Notes under the pieces: generated by a model
The model's database searches: none
Told to the model about the DNA's origin: nothing
Seen by the model: the letters and a program-made list of their open reading frames with translations, nothing else
NCBI GenBank assembly: GCA_902762955.1
Contig: CACWQH010000015.1
Location: forward strand, 1-50,713
DNA from: an uncultured Lachnospiraceae bacterium
GTDB taxonomy: Bacteria > Bacillota > Clostridia > Lachnospirales > Lachnospiraceae
DNA length: 50,713 nucleotides
Direction of reading: 5' to 3'
Position numbers and translations under genes: made by a program
Part shown: positions 27,374 through 35,836 of the stretch, piece after piece
Layout of the letters: each line of letters starts with the position of its first letter
Numbering within the stretch: position 1 is the first letter of the stretch

Positions 27374-28147
27374 TTAAACAGTTTTAATCAACCCAACTGT
27401 AATGTTATCTGTTTCTTTTCTTTGTTTCACAAGCTCTGTAAGATATATACATCCATCCTTCATACTTTCCTCATCCGGTGTATTTTTCGGACCGATTTTT
27501 GCAATCATTTCTTCCTCACTAATCTGGTGTCTGAATCCATCCGAGCATACCATATATGTTGTATTTGGCATTACCACACCCGTTGAAAATTCAGGCTCTA
27601 CCACTTCCGATGCTCCGACACATTGGAGCAATACGCTCCTTCGAGGATCTGTTTTTGACTGTTCTACCGTCATGCGACCTGCCGCAATTTCTCTTGCTAT
27701 AAATGTCTGGTCGTTTGTCAAAAGGTATATGTTATTTCCCGTAATCTGATATATTCTGCTATCGCCTACATGAATTATATAGTATCTGCCCTTATACAAA
27801 AGAATAGCTGATATGGTGGTTCCAAGCTGCAGATTATGTTCTTTTCCGAATTCCCCAAGCTTTTTGTTTTGAGTCTGGATAATCTGGTTCCATTCATCAT
27901 TTAGCTTGAAGGTGTCATACTCTCCATCCTTTACCGCATCCATAAATGTTCTGTCAAACCAGTTCATAAATGCAAGTATTACTTCTTTACTTGCCAGCTC
28001 TCCCTTGGAAAGTCCTCCCATTCCGTCACATACTATTCCAAACGCAGCCTGTCCCTGATTCGTTTCGACAATTTTAATTCCAAGCGAATCCTGATTAGTC
28101 TTTTTTGTTAATCCTACATCCGTATGATAAGCCGCTGTGTAATTCAT
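27374..28147 (-). CDS. PP2C-family Ser/Thr protein phosphatase
   Basis: Metal-dependent phosphatase of 257 residues that should oppose the adjacent kinase. PP2C motifs are present: TDVGLTKKTNQDS (metal-binding region), VCDGMGG (Asp and Gly-Gly), LGTTISAILL, HVGDSRIY, LTNDQTF, VCSDGFRHQI and the final KETDNITVGLI. It is soluble. I chose the ATG at 28147, 7 nt after AGGAG; longer in-frame starts further up have no ribosome binding site. Confidence 0.93.
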   Translation of the reverse strand: MNYTAAYHTDVGLTKKTNQDSLGIKIVETNQGQAAFGIVCDGMGGLSKGELASKEVILAFMNWFDRTFMDAVKDGEYDTFKLNDEWNQIIQTQNKKLGEFGKEHNLQLGTTISAILLYKGRYYIIHVGDSRIYQITGNNIYLLTNDQTFIAREIAAGRMTVEQSKTDPRRSVLLQCVGASEVVEPEFSTGVVMPNTTYMVCSDGFRHQISEEEMIAKIGPKNTPDEESMKDGCIYLTELVKQRKETDNITVGLIKTV

Positions 28148-28248
28148 GCTTAATCTCCTCATAATTTGTTGATTTTTCGTTAATTTTCTAAATGTATTTA
28201 AAAACATGTCCAGCCGGACTATATTTTTATAATCCGGCTATGACTTTA

Positions 28249-30093
28249 TTATTCTTTTCTAAGAAGGAAGGTAAATTCTTCATCTCCCATTCTAACTGTT
28301 GTCTTATTTTTAAGAAGAACTTCTTTTTCAGGCTCAAGCTCTACTCCATCAAGATATGTATGGTTGGTAGAATTGTTGTCCTTGATGTAATTAACTCCGT
28401 TCTTCTGAATTATTATACAATGAACTCTGCTGACAGCAGTATTGTCTGTTATTGTATAATCCGCCTTTGACTCTGATTTTCCTATAGAAAATTCAGGCTT
28501 TGTAATATTTATAATCTCACCTGTTTTAACTCTGACAAGATGAGGTACCGGTTTTTCGCTAAGCTGACCCACTAATCCTCCCATCATAGGTGCAGATCCT
28601 CCCTGTGGTGGTATAGGAGTTGCCTGTGGTATAGGTGGCGCCTGTGGTATAGGAGCTGCCTGTGGTATAGGTGGTGCCTGTGGTGCAGCTGGTGCCTGCG
28701 GAATTGGATTCTCCTTTGGCTCCGGCTTAAACGGTTCAGTTAATTCCTGCGTATTCTGCTGTTCTGAAACTATAGGCTTAACCTCCTCCGGCTTTTCTTC
28801 AGGTATAGTTTTAGCCTCCGGTATAATTTTTGTTTCAGGTATATTTTCAGGATTAGGTGCCGTCTCTGCTACAGGTTCCGGTTTTGATTCCTCTTTTGGC
28901 TCTGGAACGATTTCAGTTTTTGCTCCCATAGGCGGCTGCTGTCCCATCATCGGTGGCACTCCCATCATAGGAGGCACTTGTCCCATCATTGGAGGCACGC
29001 CAGGTTTTGGTGGCTGCTTTCCCATCATTGGTGGTACATCTGCCTTTGGTGCCTGTGGTGATTGCTGTCCCATCATAGGTGGCACGCCAGGTTTTGGTGG
29101 CTGCTGTCCCATCATAGGCGGCTGGCCTGGCATAGGTGGTCTTTGTCCCATCATCGGTGGCTGACCTTGCATTGGCTGACCTTGCATAGGTGGCTGCTGT
29201 CCCATCATTGGTGGTTGCTGGCCTGGCATAGGTGGTCTTTGTCCCATCATTGGAGGCTGACCTTGCATAGGTGGTCTTTGACCCATCATTGGTGGTTGAC
29301 CAGGCATCGGCTGACCTTGCATAGATGGTTGCTGCCCCATCATCGGTGGTTGACCGGGCATCGGCTGACCTTGCATAGGTGGTTGCTGGCCCATCATAGG
29401 CGGCTGACCAAACTGTGGTGGTCTTGAGTTTTGCATATTGTTCATTACTCCAAGTCTGTTTACCTTAACTGCCTTGGTTTGTCCTGCATCTCCACCTGCA
29501 TCCATACTTGTAAGTCCTCTATCCTTGCTGATAAAAAGACCCATTTTTTCAAGCTCATCATCAATGTAGTTTTTAAGCTTAAGTGTAGAAAAATCTTTTG
29601 TATTTATAATTGTAAGAATTTTTGCAACATAATTATCCATATCTATCTCATCAAAAGACATTCTGGATATAACATTTCTGAAGAAATCAGGAATTTCTGA
29701 AAGTGCTATAGCCTCCTGCTTTACAGGTACCAATACACACTTTACTCCCAAGGTTTCTTCATTGACATATATGTAATTAAAATCCTTTAATACATAGCTT
29801 ACAGGGATTCCCTGTGTGCCCATGTCAAATATAGATATAAGTTCTCCTAAAAGACATAAAACCTCTCTTTTCTGTAAGGTCTTGGATAAAAGCATCTCCA
29901 GACTGTAATTTTCTCTGACATAGGTGGTGATAATTCTCTTTCCACCCTGATTGTCAAATTGGAACGGAATTACATTTGCCAATTGACTAACCTTGTCGGC
30001 TATCCTTTCATCGTATTCTTCATTTCCAAGAAGCTCATACCTTATAACGTCATACCCATTTTCCTTTGTTACGGATAAATCAAGTTTTTTCAT
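28249..30093 (-). CDS. FHA-domain protein with DUF6382-like N-terminus and Pro/Met/Gln-rich linker
   Basis: 614 residues. The N-terminal ~190 residues resemble the DUF6382 region that precedes FHA domains in Clostridia. The middle (about 220-390) is a low-complexity linker with twelve PPMMG units separated by GQQPPMQGQPMPG-like spacers, followed by an acidic segment and PQAPPIPQA repeats. The C-terminus is an FHA domain (about 515-614) with IGKSESKADY, SRVHC and STNHTYLDG. FHA domains bind phosphothreonine, so it is a probable reader of the kinase encoded downstream. GGAGGGG stands before the ATG at 30093; another ATG at 30108 overlaps the stop of the previous gene (TAATG) and remains possible. 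Confidence 0.88.
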   Translation of the reverse strand: MKKLDLSVTKENGYDVIRYELLGNEEYDERIADKVSQLANVIPFQFDNQGGKRIITTYVRENYSLEMLLSKTLQKREVLCLLGELISIFDMGTQGIPVSYVLKDFNYIYVNEETLGVKCVLVPVKQEAIALSEIPDFFRNVISRMSFDEIDMDNYVAKILTIINTKDFSTLKLKNYIDDELEKMGLFISKDRGLTSMDAGGDAGQTKAVKVNRLGVMNNMQNSRPPQFGQPPMMGQQPPMQGQPMPGQPPMMGQQPSMQGQPMPGQPPMMGQRPPMQGQPPMMGQRPPMPGQQPPMMGQQPPMQGQPMQGQPPMMGQRPPMPGQPPMMGQQPPKPGVPPMMGQQSPQAPKADVPPMMGKQPPKPGVPPMMGQVPPMMGVPPMMGQQPPMGAKTEIVPEPKEESKPEPVAETAPNPENIPETKIIPEAKTIPEEKPEEVKPIVSEQQNTQELTEPFKPEPKENPIPQAPAAPQAPPIPQAAPIPQAPPIPQATPIPPQGGSAPMMGGLVGQLSEKPVPHLVRVKTGEIINITKPEFSIGKSESKADYTITDNTAVSRVHCIIIQKNGVNYIKDNNSTNHTYLDGVELEPEKEVLLKNKTTVRMGDEEFTFLLRKE

Positions 30094-30107
30094 TGCATAC
30101 CCCTCCA

Positions 30108-31916
30108 TTATCTTATCTTAAATAAAAATTCTTCATCCCCAAGTTTGATAGTCGAGTCATGAGTAAGAATCTCTTCTTTACCTTCTTCTACTTCTTTATC
30201 ATTAACATACGTATGATTTGTTGATTTATTATCTTTAATGTAACATACCCCATCCTTTTGTGTAATAATAGCATGTTGTCTGCTTACAGCACCATTTCCG
30301 CTTACCGAATAATCAACACCTCTTGAGGCTTTTCCGATTTTAAATACTGCCTTGTTAAGCATAATTCTTTCTTCAGTATTTACTCTTATAAGATAAGGCA
30401 TAGCCTTTGGTGCATTGAGTAAGGTATTGGATTTAACAGGCTCTGCCGGTTTAGTCTCTTGTGCAACAGCTTCTTTTGTATCTGCATTCTTTTCTGTCTT
30501 TGCCTTATTTAAATCTTCTTCTGAAAGCTCTTCGGTTTCAGCTTCATGCTCTGCTATACTCTGTATGATAGCTGCTCTGTTTACCTTAACAACATTTTTC
30601 TTTGGAGGCTGGTTTTTGCTCGTATCAAGCATTTCCTCCAGATCCGCAAGTGTCTTTACCTTCTTTGGATCATCTGTGGTCTTGGCAGTCGGAACATCTC
30701 CTACAAGCTGTTTTATCTTATTCTTTATTACATCCAAATCCTCTTCCTTCTTAGCCGGTGCAGGCTTTGGAGCATCTTCAGGCTTTGATATAGGCTCTAA
30801 TTTAGGTTCTTCCTCAGTCTTCTTGAGTATATCCTCAGTAACTGTTATCTCAGGAATCTCTGCAGGCTCGTCCTTTACATCAGAAGCTGTCTCTTCAGCT
30901 TTTTGAGTTTCCTCATCTTCAGAAGCTTCCTTAATTACTTCTTCTGCTTTTTCTTCAGCAGTTTCTGGCGGAGCCTGAATATCTTCTACAGCAGCTTTCT
31001 CTGTTGTTTCTTCAACAGACTCAGCTTCTTTCTCTGTTGCTTCTGCTTTTTCTTCAACAGGCTCTACTTCCTCATTGTTATGAATATTATCTATATCTTC
31101 AATTACATTTTCCGTTTCGGTTTCCGGTGCTTTCATACCTGCCGGAAGGATACTATCAAGCTCTCCGTCCTCCACAGGAGGTTCTTCATCTTCATCAGCC
31201 TCGTCATCACCAATTTCAGGAAGCGGTTCATCATCTACATCACTCATAAAGTCAGTAACCTTAGATTCTGCTTTTTCTTCAACTTCTTTCTCCGGTGCTT
31301 CATTTACTATCTCCACACCCTCTGTCTCAATTGTACCGGCTTCTTCATGCTCTATGCCGGCTTCCTCCATCAAGGCTTCGGTCAATCCGACAAGTCCTCT
31401 CAAATTAAAATTATCTCCGTTTATATAGGTGAGAAGCTTACCGACAAAGCTTAAATCCTCATCTACGTTATATTTCATATTGGCAAGTAATTGTCTTAAA
31501 AATCCTTTGAATTCTACTGAAAGGGAACCCTTATTTTCTACAGGAACACATATAAAGAATACGTCATTATTTTTTCCCACATATACATATTCTCTGTTCA
31601 GTAAAATATATGAAAGATGTATCGCCTGCTCTTTAATGGAGATAAGGTTGCCGGCAACATTTCTCACTATGAAAAGTGCCTGTTCGCTGCTTACCTCATC
31701 AGCCATCAAATCCTTAAGGGAAACCTTATCCGTTATGTCATAGGTAAGATAGTCATAATCATCATCTTCCTCGTAGATGATATCAACCAGCTCCTTTACC
31801 TCATTTTCCTCACAATAATCAAGTACATCTTCATCAAGCTCTGTTTCTTCCCCCATAGTATAGGTCAGATATTTTTCCTGCCCTATATTTCTTGCCTTGA
31901 AATAAAACGTTCTCAT
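30108..31916 (-). CDS. FHA-domain protein with DUF6382-like N-terminus and acidic linker
   Basis: 602 residues, first gene of the kinase operon. The N-terminal ~190 residues match the same DUF6382-like region as its downstream neighbour. The linker (about 200-500) is very rich in Glu, Ala, Lys and Pro and likely disordered. The C-terminal FHA domain (about 505-602) has IGKASRGVDY, SRQHA and STNHTYVND. The two FHA proteins are paralogues that kept both ends but differ completely in the linker. GAGGGAC is near the ATG at 31916, and a good promoter lies 30-58 bp upstream. Confidence 0.88.
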   Translation of the reverse strand: MRTFYFKARNIGQEKYLTYTMGEETELDEDVLDYCEENEVKELVDIIYEEDDDYDYLTYDITDKVSLKDLMADEVSSEQALFIVRNVAGNLISIKEQAIHLSYILLNREYVYVGKNNDVFFICVPVENKGSLSVEFKGFLRQLLANMKYNVDEDLSFVGKLLTYINGDNFNLRGLVGLTEALMEEAGIEHEEAGTIETEGVEIVNEAPEKEVEEKAESKVTDFMSDVDDEPLPEIGDDEADEDEEPPVEDGELDSILPAGMKAPETETENVIEDIDNIHNNEEVEPVEEKAEATEKEAESVEETTEKAAVEDIQAPPETAEEKAEEVIKEASEDEETQKAEETASDVKDEPAEIPEITVTEDILKKTEEEPKLEPISKPEDAPKPAPAKKEEDLDVIKNKIKQLVGDVPTAKTTDDPKKVKTLADLEEMLDTSKNQPPKKNVVKVNRAAIIQSIAEHEAETEELSEEDLNKAKTEKNADTKEAVAQETKPAEPVKSNTLLNAPKAMPYLIRVNTEERIMLNKAVFKIGKASRGVDYSVSGNGAVSRQHAIITQKDGVCYIKDNKSTNHTYVNDKEVEEGKEEILTHDSTIKLGDEEFLFKIR

Positions 31917-31945
31917 AAAGTCCCTCCTTCTCTCAGTTAGTATTA

Positions 31946-31974
31946 TCTATATGATAAATTCTTTTAATTCTCAA
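31946..31974 (-). promoter_or_regulatory. Predicted promoter of the FHA/kinase operon
   Basis: Minus strand: -35 TTGAGA (31969-31974), 17-bp spacer, -10 TATAGA (31946-31951), about 30 nt upstream of the first FHA gene. An overlapping alternative is TTGTTT, 17 bp, TATCAT. Confidence 0.5.
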
Positions 31975-32025
31975 AACAAATGCTTTTATCTGCAAATATT
32001 TTATCTGTAAATGTATCTCTTACCA

Positions 32026-33117
32026 TTAATAATCTTCTACTTCATCCTCAGGTATACCATTAGGTCCACCTATAATCTGGGTATCTACATGCTCCTCATA
32101 AGTCTCTGTAAATACATGAGTACCCTCATCCTCATTATCTATGTGATAGTAATAGAAGCCATGCTCCTGTGGATAAAGCACTGAATTGATACATGCAAGT
32201 CCCGGATTGCATATCGGTCCAACCGGAAGTCCCTCATACTTGTAAGTATTGTATGGAGAATCAAGTTCCAAATCCTCATAATATACTTTACTTTGATCAT
32301 ACATTCCATCCGTCAAAGGATATAAAACCGTAGGACACATCTGGAGAGGCATACCCGCACTAAGTCGGTTATTCATTACTCCGGCTATAATAGCTCTCTC
32401 CTCATCAATCTTCGCCTCACGTTCTATAATTGAAGCTCTGGTCACAACCTCAAAAGAATTGTATCCAAGTTCCTGGGCTCTAAGCTGCAAATCCATGGTG
32501 TAATTATTTTCAAATGTTTCAAGCATCCACTTTACAAGCGACTCTGCAGTTGTATATTCATATATATCATATGTTGCCGGGAAGATATATCCCTGGAGTC
32601 TGTACTTTACATTTGCACCGGCAGGAACATCGGCAAGATACGGGAAATCCTCTTTAGTAACGGAATTAACCGCATTTAAAAATTCCTGTGCCGTACATAT
32701 GCCCTGCTTTTCACACCTGGCCGCTATCTGTTCTATGGTAAAGCCCTCCGGTATAACAAGGGTATCTATCTTTTCATCCACCTCTATTACAGGGCTCATG
32801 GTTTTAATCATATCAAGTGTGCTCATGCCGGTATTAAGTGTATAAGTACCACTCTTAACTCGATAGTTTGATTCTTGAAGTCTTTTGACAAATGCTCTTT
32901 CAAAATGAATAAGTCCTTTTTCCTTGAGAATCTTTGCAATGGTTTTTGCCGCTGCTCCTTCTGGTATCTCAACCACAACATCCTCACCTATGGTTGTTTC
33001 AGTTCCTTTATATTCATCCTGATATATGTCATACCAGCCCTTGCCATAATCATAAAAAATAGTAAATAATGTAAATGTAGCAACAATTAAAATTATGCCT
33101 TTTAAAAATCTGACCAC
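32026..33117 (-). CDS. mltG: Endolytic murein transglycosylase MltG
   Basis: Membrane-bound lytic transglycosylase that cleaves nascent glycan strands, 363 residues. N-terminal membrane helix (about 5-23), then a LysM-like/VEIPEGAAAKTIAKIL segment, IPEGFTIEQIA, and the YceG/MltG core with TRASIIEREAKIDEER (catalytic Glu in the ERE context), MNNRLSAGMPLQMCPTVLY and SPYNTYKYEGLPVGPI. The start is a GTG at 33117 behind AGAGGGA. It is divergent from the peptidyl-prolyl isomerase gene and lies upstream of the FHA operon but behind its promoter, so it is probably a separate unit. Confidence 0.94.
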   Translation of the reverse strand: MVRFLKGIILIVATFTLFTIFYDYGKGWYDIYQDEYKGTETTIGEDVVVEIPEGAAAKTIAKILKEKGLIHFERAFVKRLQESNYRVKSGTYTLNTGMSTLDMIKTMSPVIEVDEKIDTLVIPEGFTIEQIAARCEKQGICTAQEFLNAVNSVTKEDFPYLADVPAGANVKYRLQGYIFPATYDIYEYTTAESLVKWMLETFENNYTMDLQLRAQELGYNSFEVVTRASIIEREAKIDEERAIIAGVMNNRLSAGMPLQMCPTVLYPLTDGMYDQSKVYYEDLELDSPYNTYKYEGLPVGPICNPGLACINSVLYPQEHGFYYYHIDNEDEGTHVFTETYEEHVDTQIIGGPNGIPEDEVEDY

Positions 33118-33206
33118 AACTAATTCCCTCTTATATCTAAAATCTATATTTCAAATGTGTAACTTTTTAACTTTAGGAAGCATATTTCCCTTAAAAAATT
33201 ACAGAC

Positions 33207-33235
33207 TTGACGTAATTTTACATTAACGTTATTAT
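33207..33235 (+). promoter_or_regulatory. Predicted sigma-A promoter for the PPIase gene
   Basis: -35 TTGACG (33207-33212), exactly 17-bp spacer, -10 TATTAT (33230-33235). This is the best promoter match in the window. Confidence 0.75.
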
Positions 33236-33277
33236 AGTAACATCTTTTATAGAAAATTTCAAGAAAGGATGATGAAT

Positions 33278-33796
33278 TTGGCAAATCCAATTATAACAAT
33301 GACGATGTCGACCGGAGATGTGATGAAATTTGAGCTTTATCCTGACATCGCACCTAACACGGTTAAGAACTTTATTTCACTTGTAAAAAAAGGCTTTTAT
33401 GACGGATTAATCTTTCACAGAGTTATAGAAGGCTTTATGATTCAGGGCGGTGACCCTGACGGAAATGGAACCGGCGGTCCCGGTTATTCAATCAAAGGAG
33501 AATTTGCGGATAACGGCTTTAAAAATGATTTGAAGCACGAGCCGGGTGTTCTTTCAATGGCCCGCTCCATGATGCCTGACTCAGCCGGATCACAATTTTT
33601 TATAATGCATAAGACTTCTCCTCATCTCGATGGAGCTTACGCAGCTTTTGGAAAAATCACTGAAGGTCTTGACGTCGTAGATAAAATTGCAACTACTCCT
33701 ACCGGATGGGCAGACAGGCCTCTCGAAGATCAGGTAATTAAATCAGTTACTGTAGACACTATGGGTGTTGAATACGACGAACCTGAAAAATGTTAA
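33278..33796 (+). CDS. Cyclophilin-type peptidyl-prolyl cis-trans isomerase
   Basis: Protein-folding enzyme of 172 residues. Cyclophilin motifs: FELYPDIAPNTVKNFISL, FHRVIEGFMIQGGDPDGNGTGGPG, SMARSMMPDSAGSQFFI and LDGAYAAFGKI. There is no signal peptide, so it acts in the cytoplasm. The start is a TTG at 33278, seven bases after AAGGA, giving the typical (M)ANPI start of the family; two ATG codons at 33269 and 33272 overlap that ribosome binding site. The gene is monocistronic, with its own promoter and a long palindrome behind it. Confidence 0.93.
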   Translation: MANPIITMTMSTGDVMKFELYPDIAPNTVKNFISLVKKGFYDGLIFHRVIEGFMIQGGDPDGNGTGGPGYSIKGEFADNGFKNDLKHEPGVLSMARSMMPDSAGSQFFIMHKTSPHLDGAYAAFGKITEGLDVVDKIATTPTGWADRPLEDQVIKSVTVDTMGVEYDEPEKC

Positions 33797-33811
33797 TTTT
33801 TCAAATAATAA

Positions 33812-34099
33812 AGATGGTTCTGATTGTCACACTTTGTTTTTGGCAGCTACGTGTCAGAATAAAAACAAGCAGGTATTCGGGAGCATTTAACCCGATTTGC
33901 GTTAAATCAACAACGAGAATTCACGATAGGTGCGTTAAAAAATCGAACTGTTTGAGCGAAGCGAGTTTTCGATTTTTAGCACCTATAAAGAATTCGAGTG
34001 CATTGATTTAGCAAATTGATGGTTAGCTCCCGGATGCCTGCTTGTTATTTGTTCTGACACGAAATTATTAAACATAAGGTGTGACAATCAGAACCATCT
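33812..34099. repeat. Long imperfect intergenic palindrome (288 bp)
   Basis: The outer arms are 21-bp perfect complements (33812-33832 with 34079-34099). Inner segments also pair: CGTGTCAGAATAAAAACAAG plus CAGGTATTCGGGAGC on the left against GCTCCCGGATGCCTGCTTG and its continuation on the right. The centre is a tight hairpin, AAAAATCGAA against TTCGATTTTT, with GAGCGAAGCGAG in the loop. It fills the space between two convergent genes and probably acts as a terminator in both directions. The length is far beyond a normal terminator. Confidence 0.9.
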
Positions 34100-34101
34100 C
34101 T

Positions 34102-34815
34102 TTATTTTCCATTTTCTTCTTTAAGTTCGTCTGAAAATATTTTTTCGTCTTCTTCGTCTGATGAGTCATCAGTATTATCTTCGTCTGTTACGAGGTATGC
34201 TTTAAGGCACCTGTAAAACAAAGCTCCGTTTATGTAGCCCATAGCACCGAAGCCGACCAAAAAGTACCCTGCTATGGCAAGTGCCGGTGCATAGTAAACT
34301 CCAAATACCATAATCGCAGTGATTAACAGCACCGCCAATGTAGTCGGGAAAAATTTGATAGATAAGAGAAATGCATTTCTAAGCTGAACCTTTATCTTAT
34401 TATCAAATTTCGCCTGAAGCGGAAATACAAAAATAAATATCATTGCAGCAACCATAAGCATAACCACACTGATTACTATCATAATTCGTGCAAATCCAAG
34501 TCTTGCATCCTGCCACTGCTTTAACCAGAACCAGAGGTCAACTCCAAATACAAATAATGCAAGTGCCATTATAAGAAAGATTGCTATTCCCTGCTTTAGA
34601 TTTTGCTTGAAGCTTTTGAAGAAATATTTTGCAACATATCCCTCACCAACTGTGATTCCCTTCATAGCAGTATAGTAGAGTGCTGTAAGCGCCGGACCGA
34701 TTGTCACAACCGGTATACAGCATATCGAAAAAATTACCGATAGTATAAATACATCTCCTATCCTGTTTAATAATCTCATAAATATACTGTCATAATTAAA
34801 ACCTTCTGAAGCCAT
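34102..34815 (-). CDS. DUF624 (YesL-like) membrane protein
   Basis: 237 residues. The N-terminal block NRIGDVFILSVIFSICCIPVVTIGPALTALYY is typical of DUF624/YesL proteins. There are four to five membrane helices and an acidic cytoplasmic tail rich in Asp, Glu and Ser. The family is often next to sugar ABC transporters but none is here; the function is unknown. GGAG stands 8 nt before the ATG at 34815; an ATG six codons earlier overlaps the site. Confidence 0.82.
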   Translation of the reverse strand: MASEGFNYDSIFMRLLNRIGDVFILSVIFSICCIPVVTIGPALTALYYTAMKGITVGEGYVAKYFFKSFKQNLKQGIAIFLIMALALFVFGVDLWFWLKQWQDARLGFARIMIVISVVMLMVAAMIFIFVFPLQAKFDNKIKVQLRNAFLLSIKFFPTTLAVLLITAIMVFGVYYAPALAIAGYFLVGFGAMGYINGALFYRCLKAYLVTDEDNTDDSSDEEDEKIFSDELKEENGK

Positions 34816-34895
34816 TATCTTTCTCCTCTGCATTACATTTATCCAATTATTATAAGAGTTTTTAAATATATTATCAAGTAAAATTAAAAGGATAC

Positions 34896-34924
34896 TTGCA
34901 TTTTAAAACAACTTTTAGTAATAT
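34896..34924 (+). promoter_or_regulatory. Possible promoter for the zinc-ribbon protein gene
   Basis: -35 TTGCAT (34896-34901), 17-bp spacer, -10 TAATAT (34919-34924). It is embedded in very AT-rich DNA, which weakens the call. Confidence 0.4.
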
Positions 34925-34969
34925 AAAAATATACTATTTTATCAATATATTTTTATAAGAGGAATTCAT

Positions 34970-35836
34970 ATGAAATGTTCTAAATGCGGATTTATATATA
35001 ATTATGATTCAAATATCTGTCCACAATGTGGAAATATTATAACCGACAGTCAAAAAATAACCTCAGAAAATTTTAAAGATATCAGCCTTACCGAACCTAT
35101 TGACAACATTGAGGAATTTGGTGCAACCATGCCTGTTGAGAATATCGAGGAACCCAAACCATCAGACGAATCAGCCAAAGCATATGATCCGATAACACAG
35201 CTTCAAAAGGATTACACTTACAAAAAAAGCGAAGCAAACTCTTCGCCAAACAAAAAAAGTCCTGTTCATTTCATAGCATTCGGTATTCTTCTCGTTGTGA
35301 TTGCCGCCATAATTATTGTATTTTTTATAAAAGATGAAAAAAAAGGCAAAAACGATAATGGTAATTCATTTAAGATAGAACAAAAATTATTGGTGGTAAA
35401 TGAATCATTGTTTGGTATGTCTTACGATGAACTGAATGATTATCTCGACGGCACACTTCCTTCATTAAAATCATGGGATTGGGCTGATGTTCCATTGGAT
35501 TACTGTGACTTCACATACACAGATAACAATTCTTACACGCTCTTTTTTGAAAATAAAAAACTGGTCGGCATACGTTACGAAGCTTCCCTTAATGGTGAAG
35601 AAATTCCGAGTGATGTCTATAATGCTGCAGTAAACAAATATGGTGTTCCATATAAAAACTGGGTTTCCGAGGGACATGGTGAAATCTATGAATATAACTG
35701 GAAATGCAAAATAAACGGACAAAACGGCGAATATGCCATCTTCGTAAATTTTTATGATAATGTTTATCACCTTGATCAGCAGTACACCTCCGCCGACTAC
35801 ACCGGTGACTACATCCAACCACATACCATGTATTAA
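34970..35836 (+). CDS. Zinc-ribbon membrane protein of unknown function
   Basis: 288 residues. An N-terminal zinc ribbon (CSKCGFIYNYDSNICPQCG, two CxxC pairs) is followed by a flexible acidic linker, one membrane helix (about 96-119: HFIAFGILLVVIAAIIIVFF) and an extracellular domain of about 160 residues with many Asp, Tyr and Trp. This layout is common in Firmicutes but the outer domain was not recognised. GAGGAATTC precedes the ATG. Its stop overlaps the stop of the convergent neighbour by 4 nt. Confidence 0.75.
   Translation: MKCSKCGFIYNYDSNICPQCGNIITDSQKITSENFKDISLTEPIDNIEEFGATMPVENIEEPKPSDESAKAYDPITQLQKDYTYKKSEANSSPNKKSPVHFIAFGILLVVIAAIIIVFFIKDEKKGKNDNGNSFKIEQKLLVVNESLFGMSYDELNDYLDGTLPSLKSWDWADVPLDYCDFTYTDNNSYTLFFENKKLVGIRYEASLNGEEIPSDVYNAAVNKYGVPYKNWVSEGHGEIYEYNWKCKINGQNGEYAIFVNFYDNVYHLDQQYTSADYTGDYIQPHTMY

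Noticed and set aside
28950-29420. Regularly spaced repeats that could be taken for a CRISPR array
   Set aside because: The repeats are codon-phased, variable, and encode the PPMMG linker inside an FHA gene.
29062-29427. Plus-strand open frame rich in Trp and His opposite the FHA linker
   Set aside because: It is the complement of the Pro/Met/Gln repeats; the odd composition comes from the repeat and there is no ribosome binding site.
19555-31916. Type VI secretion threonine-phosphorylation module
   Set aside because: No Tss, Hcp or VgrG genes are present and the organism is Gram-positive; only the regulatory logic is similar.
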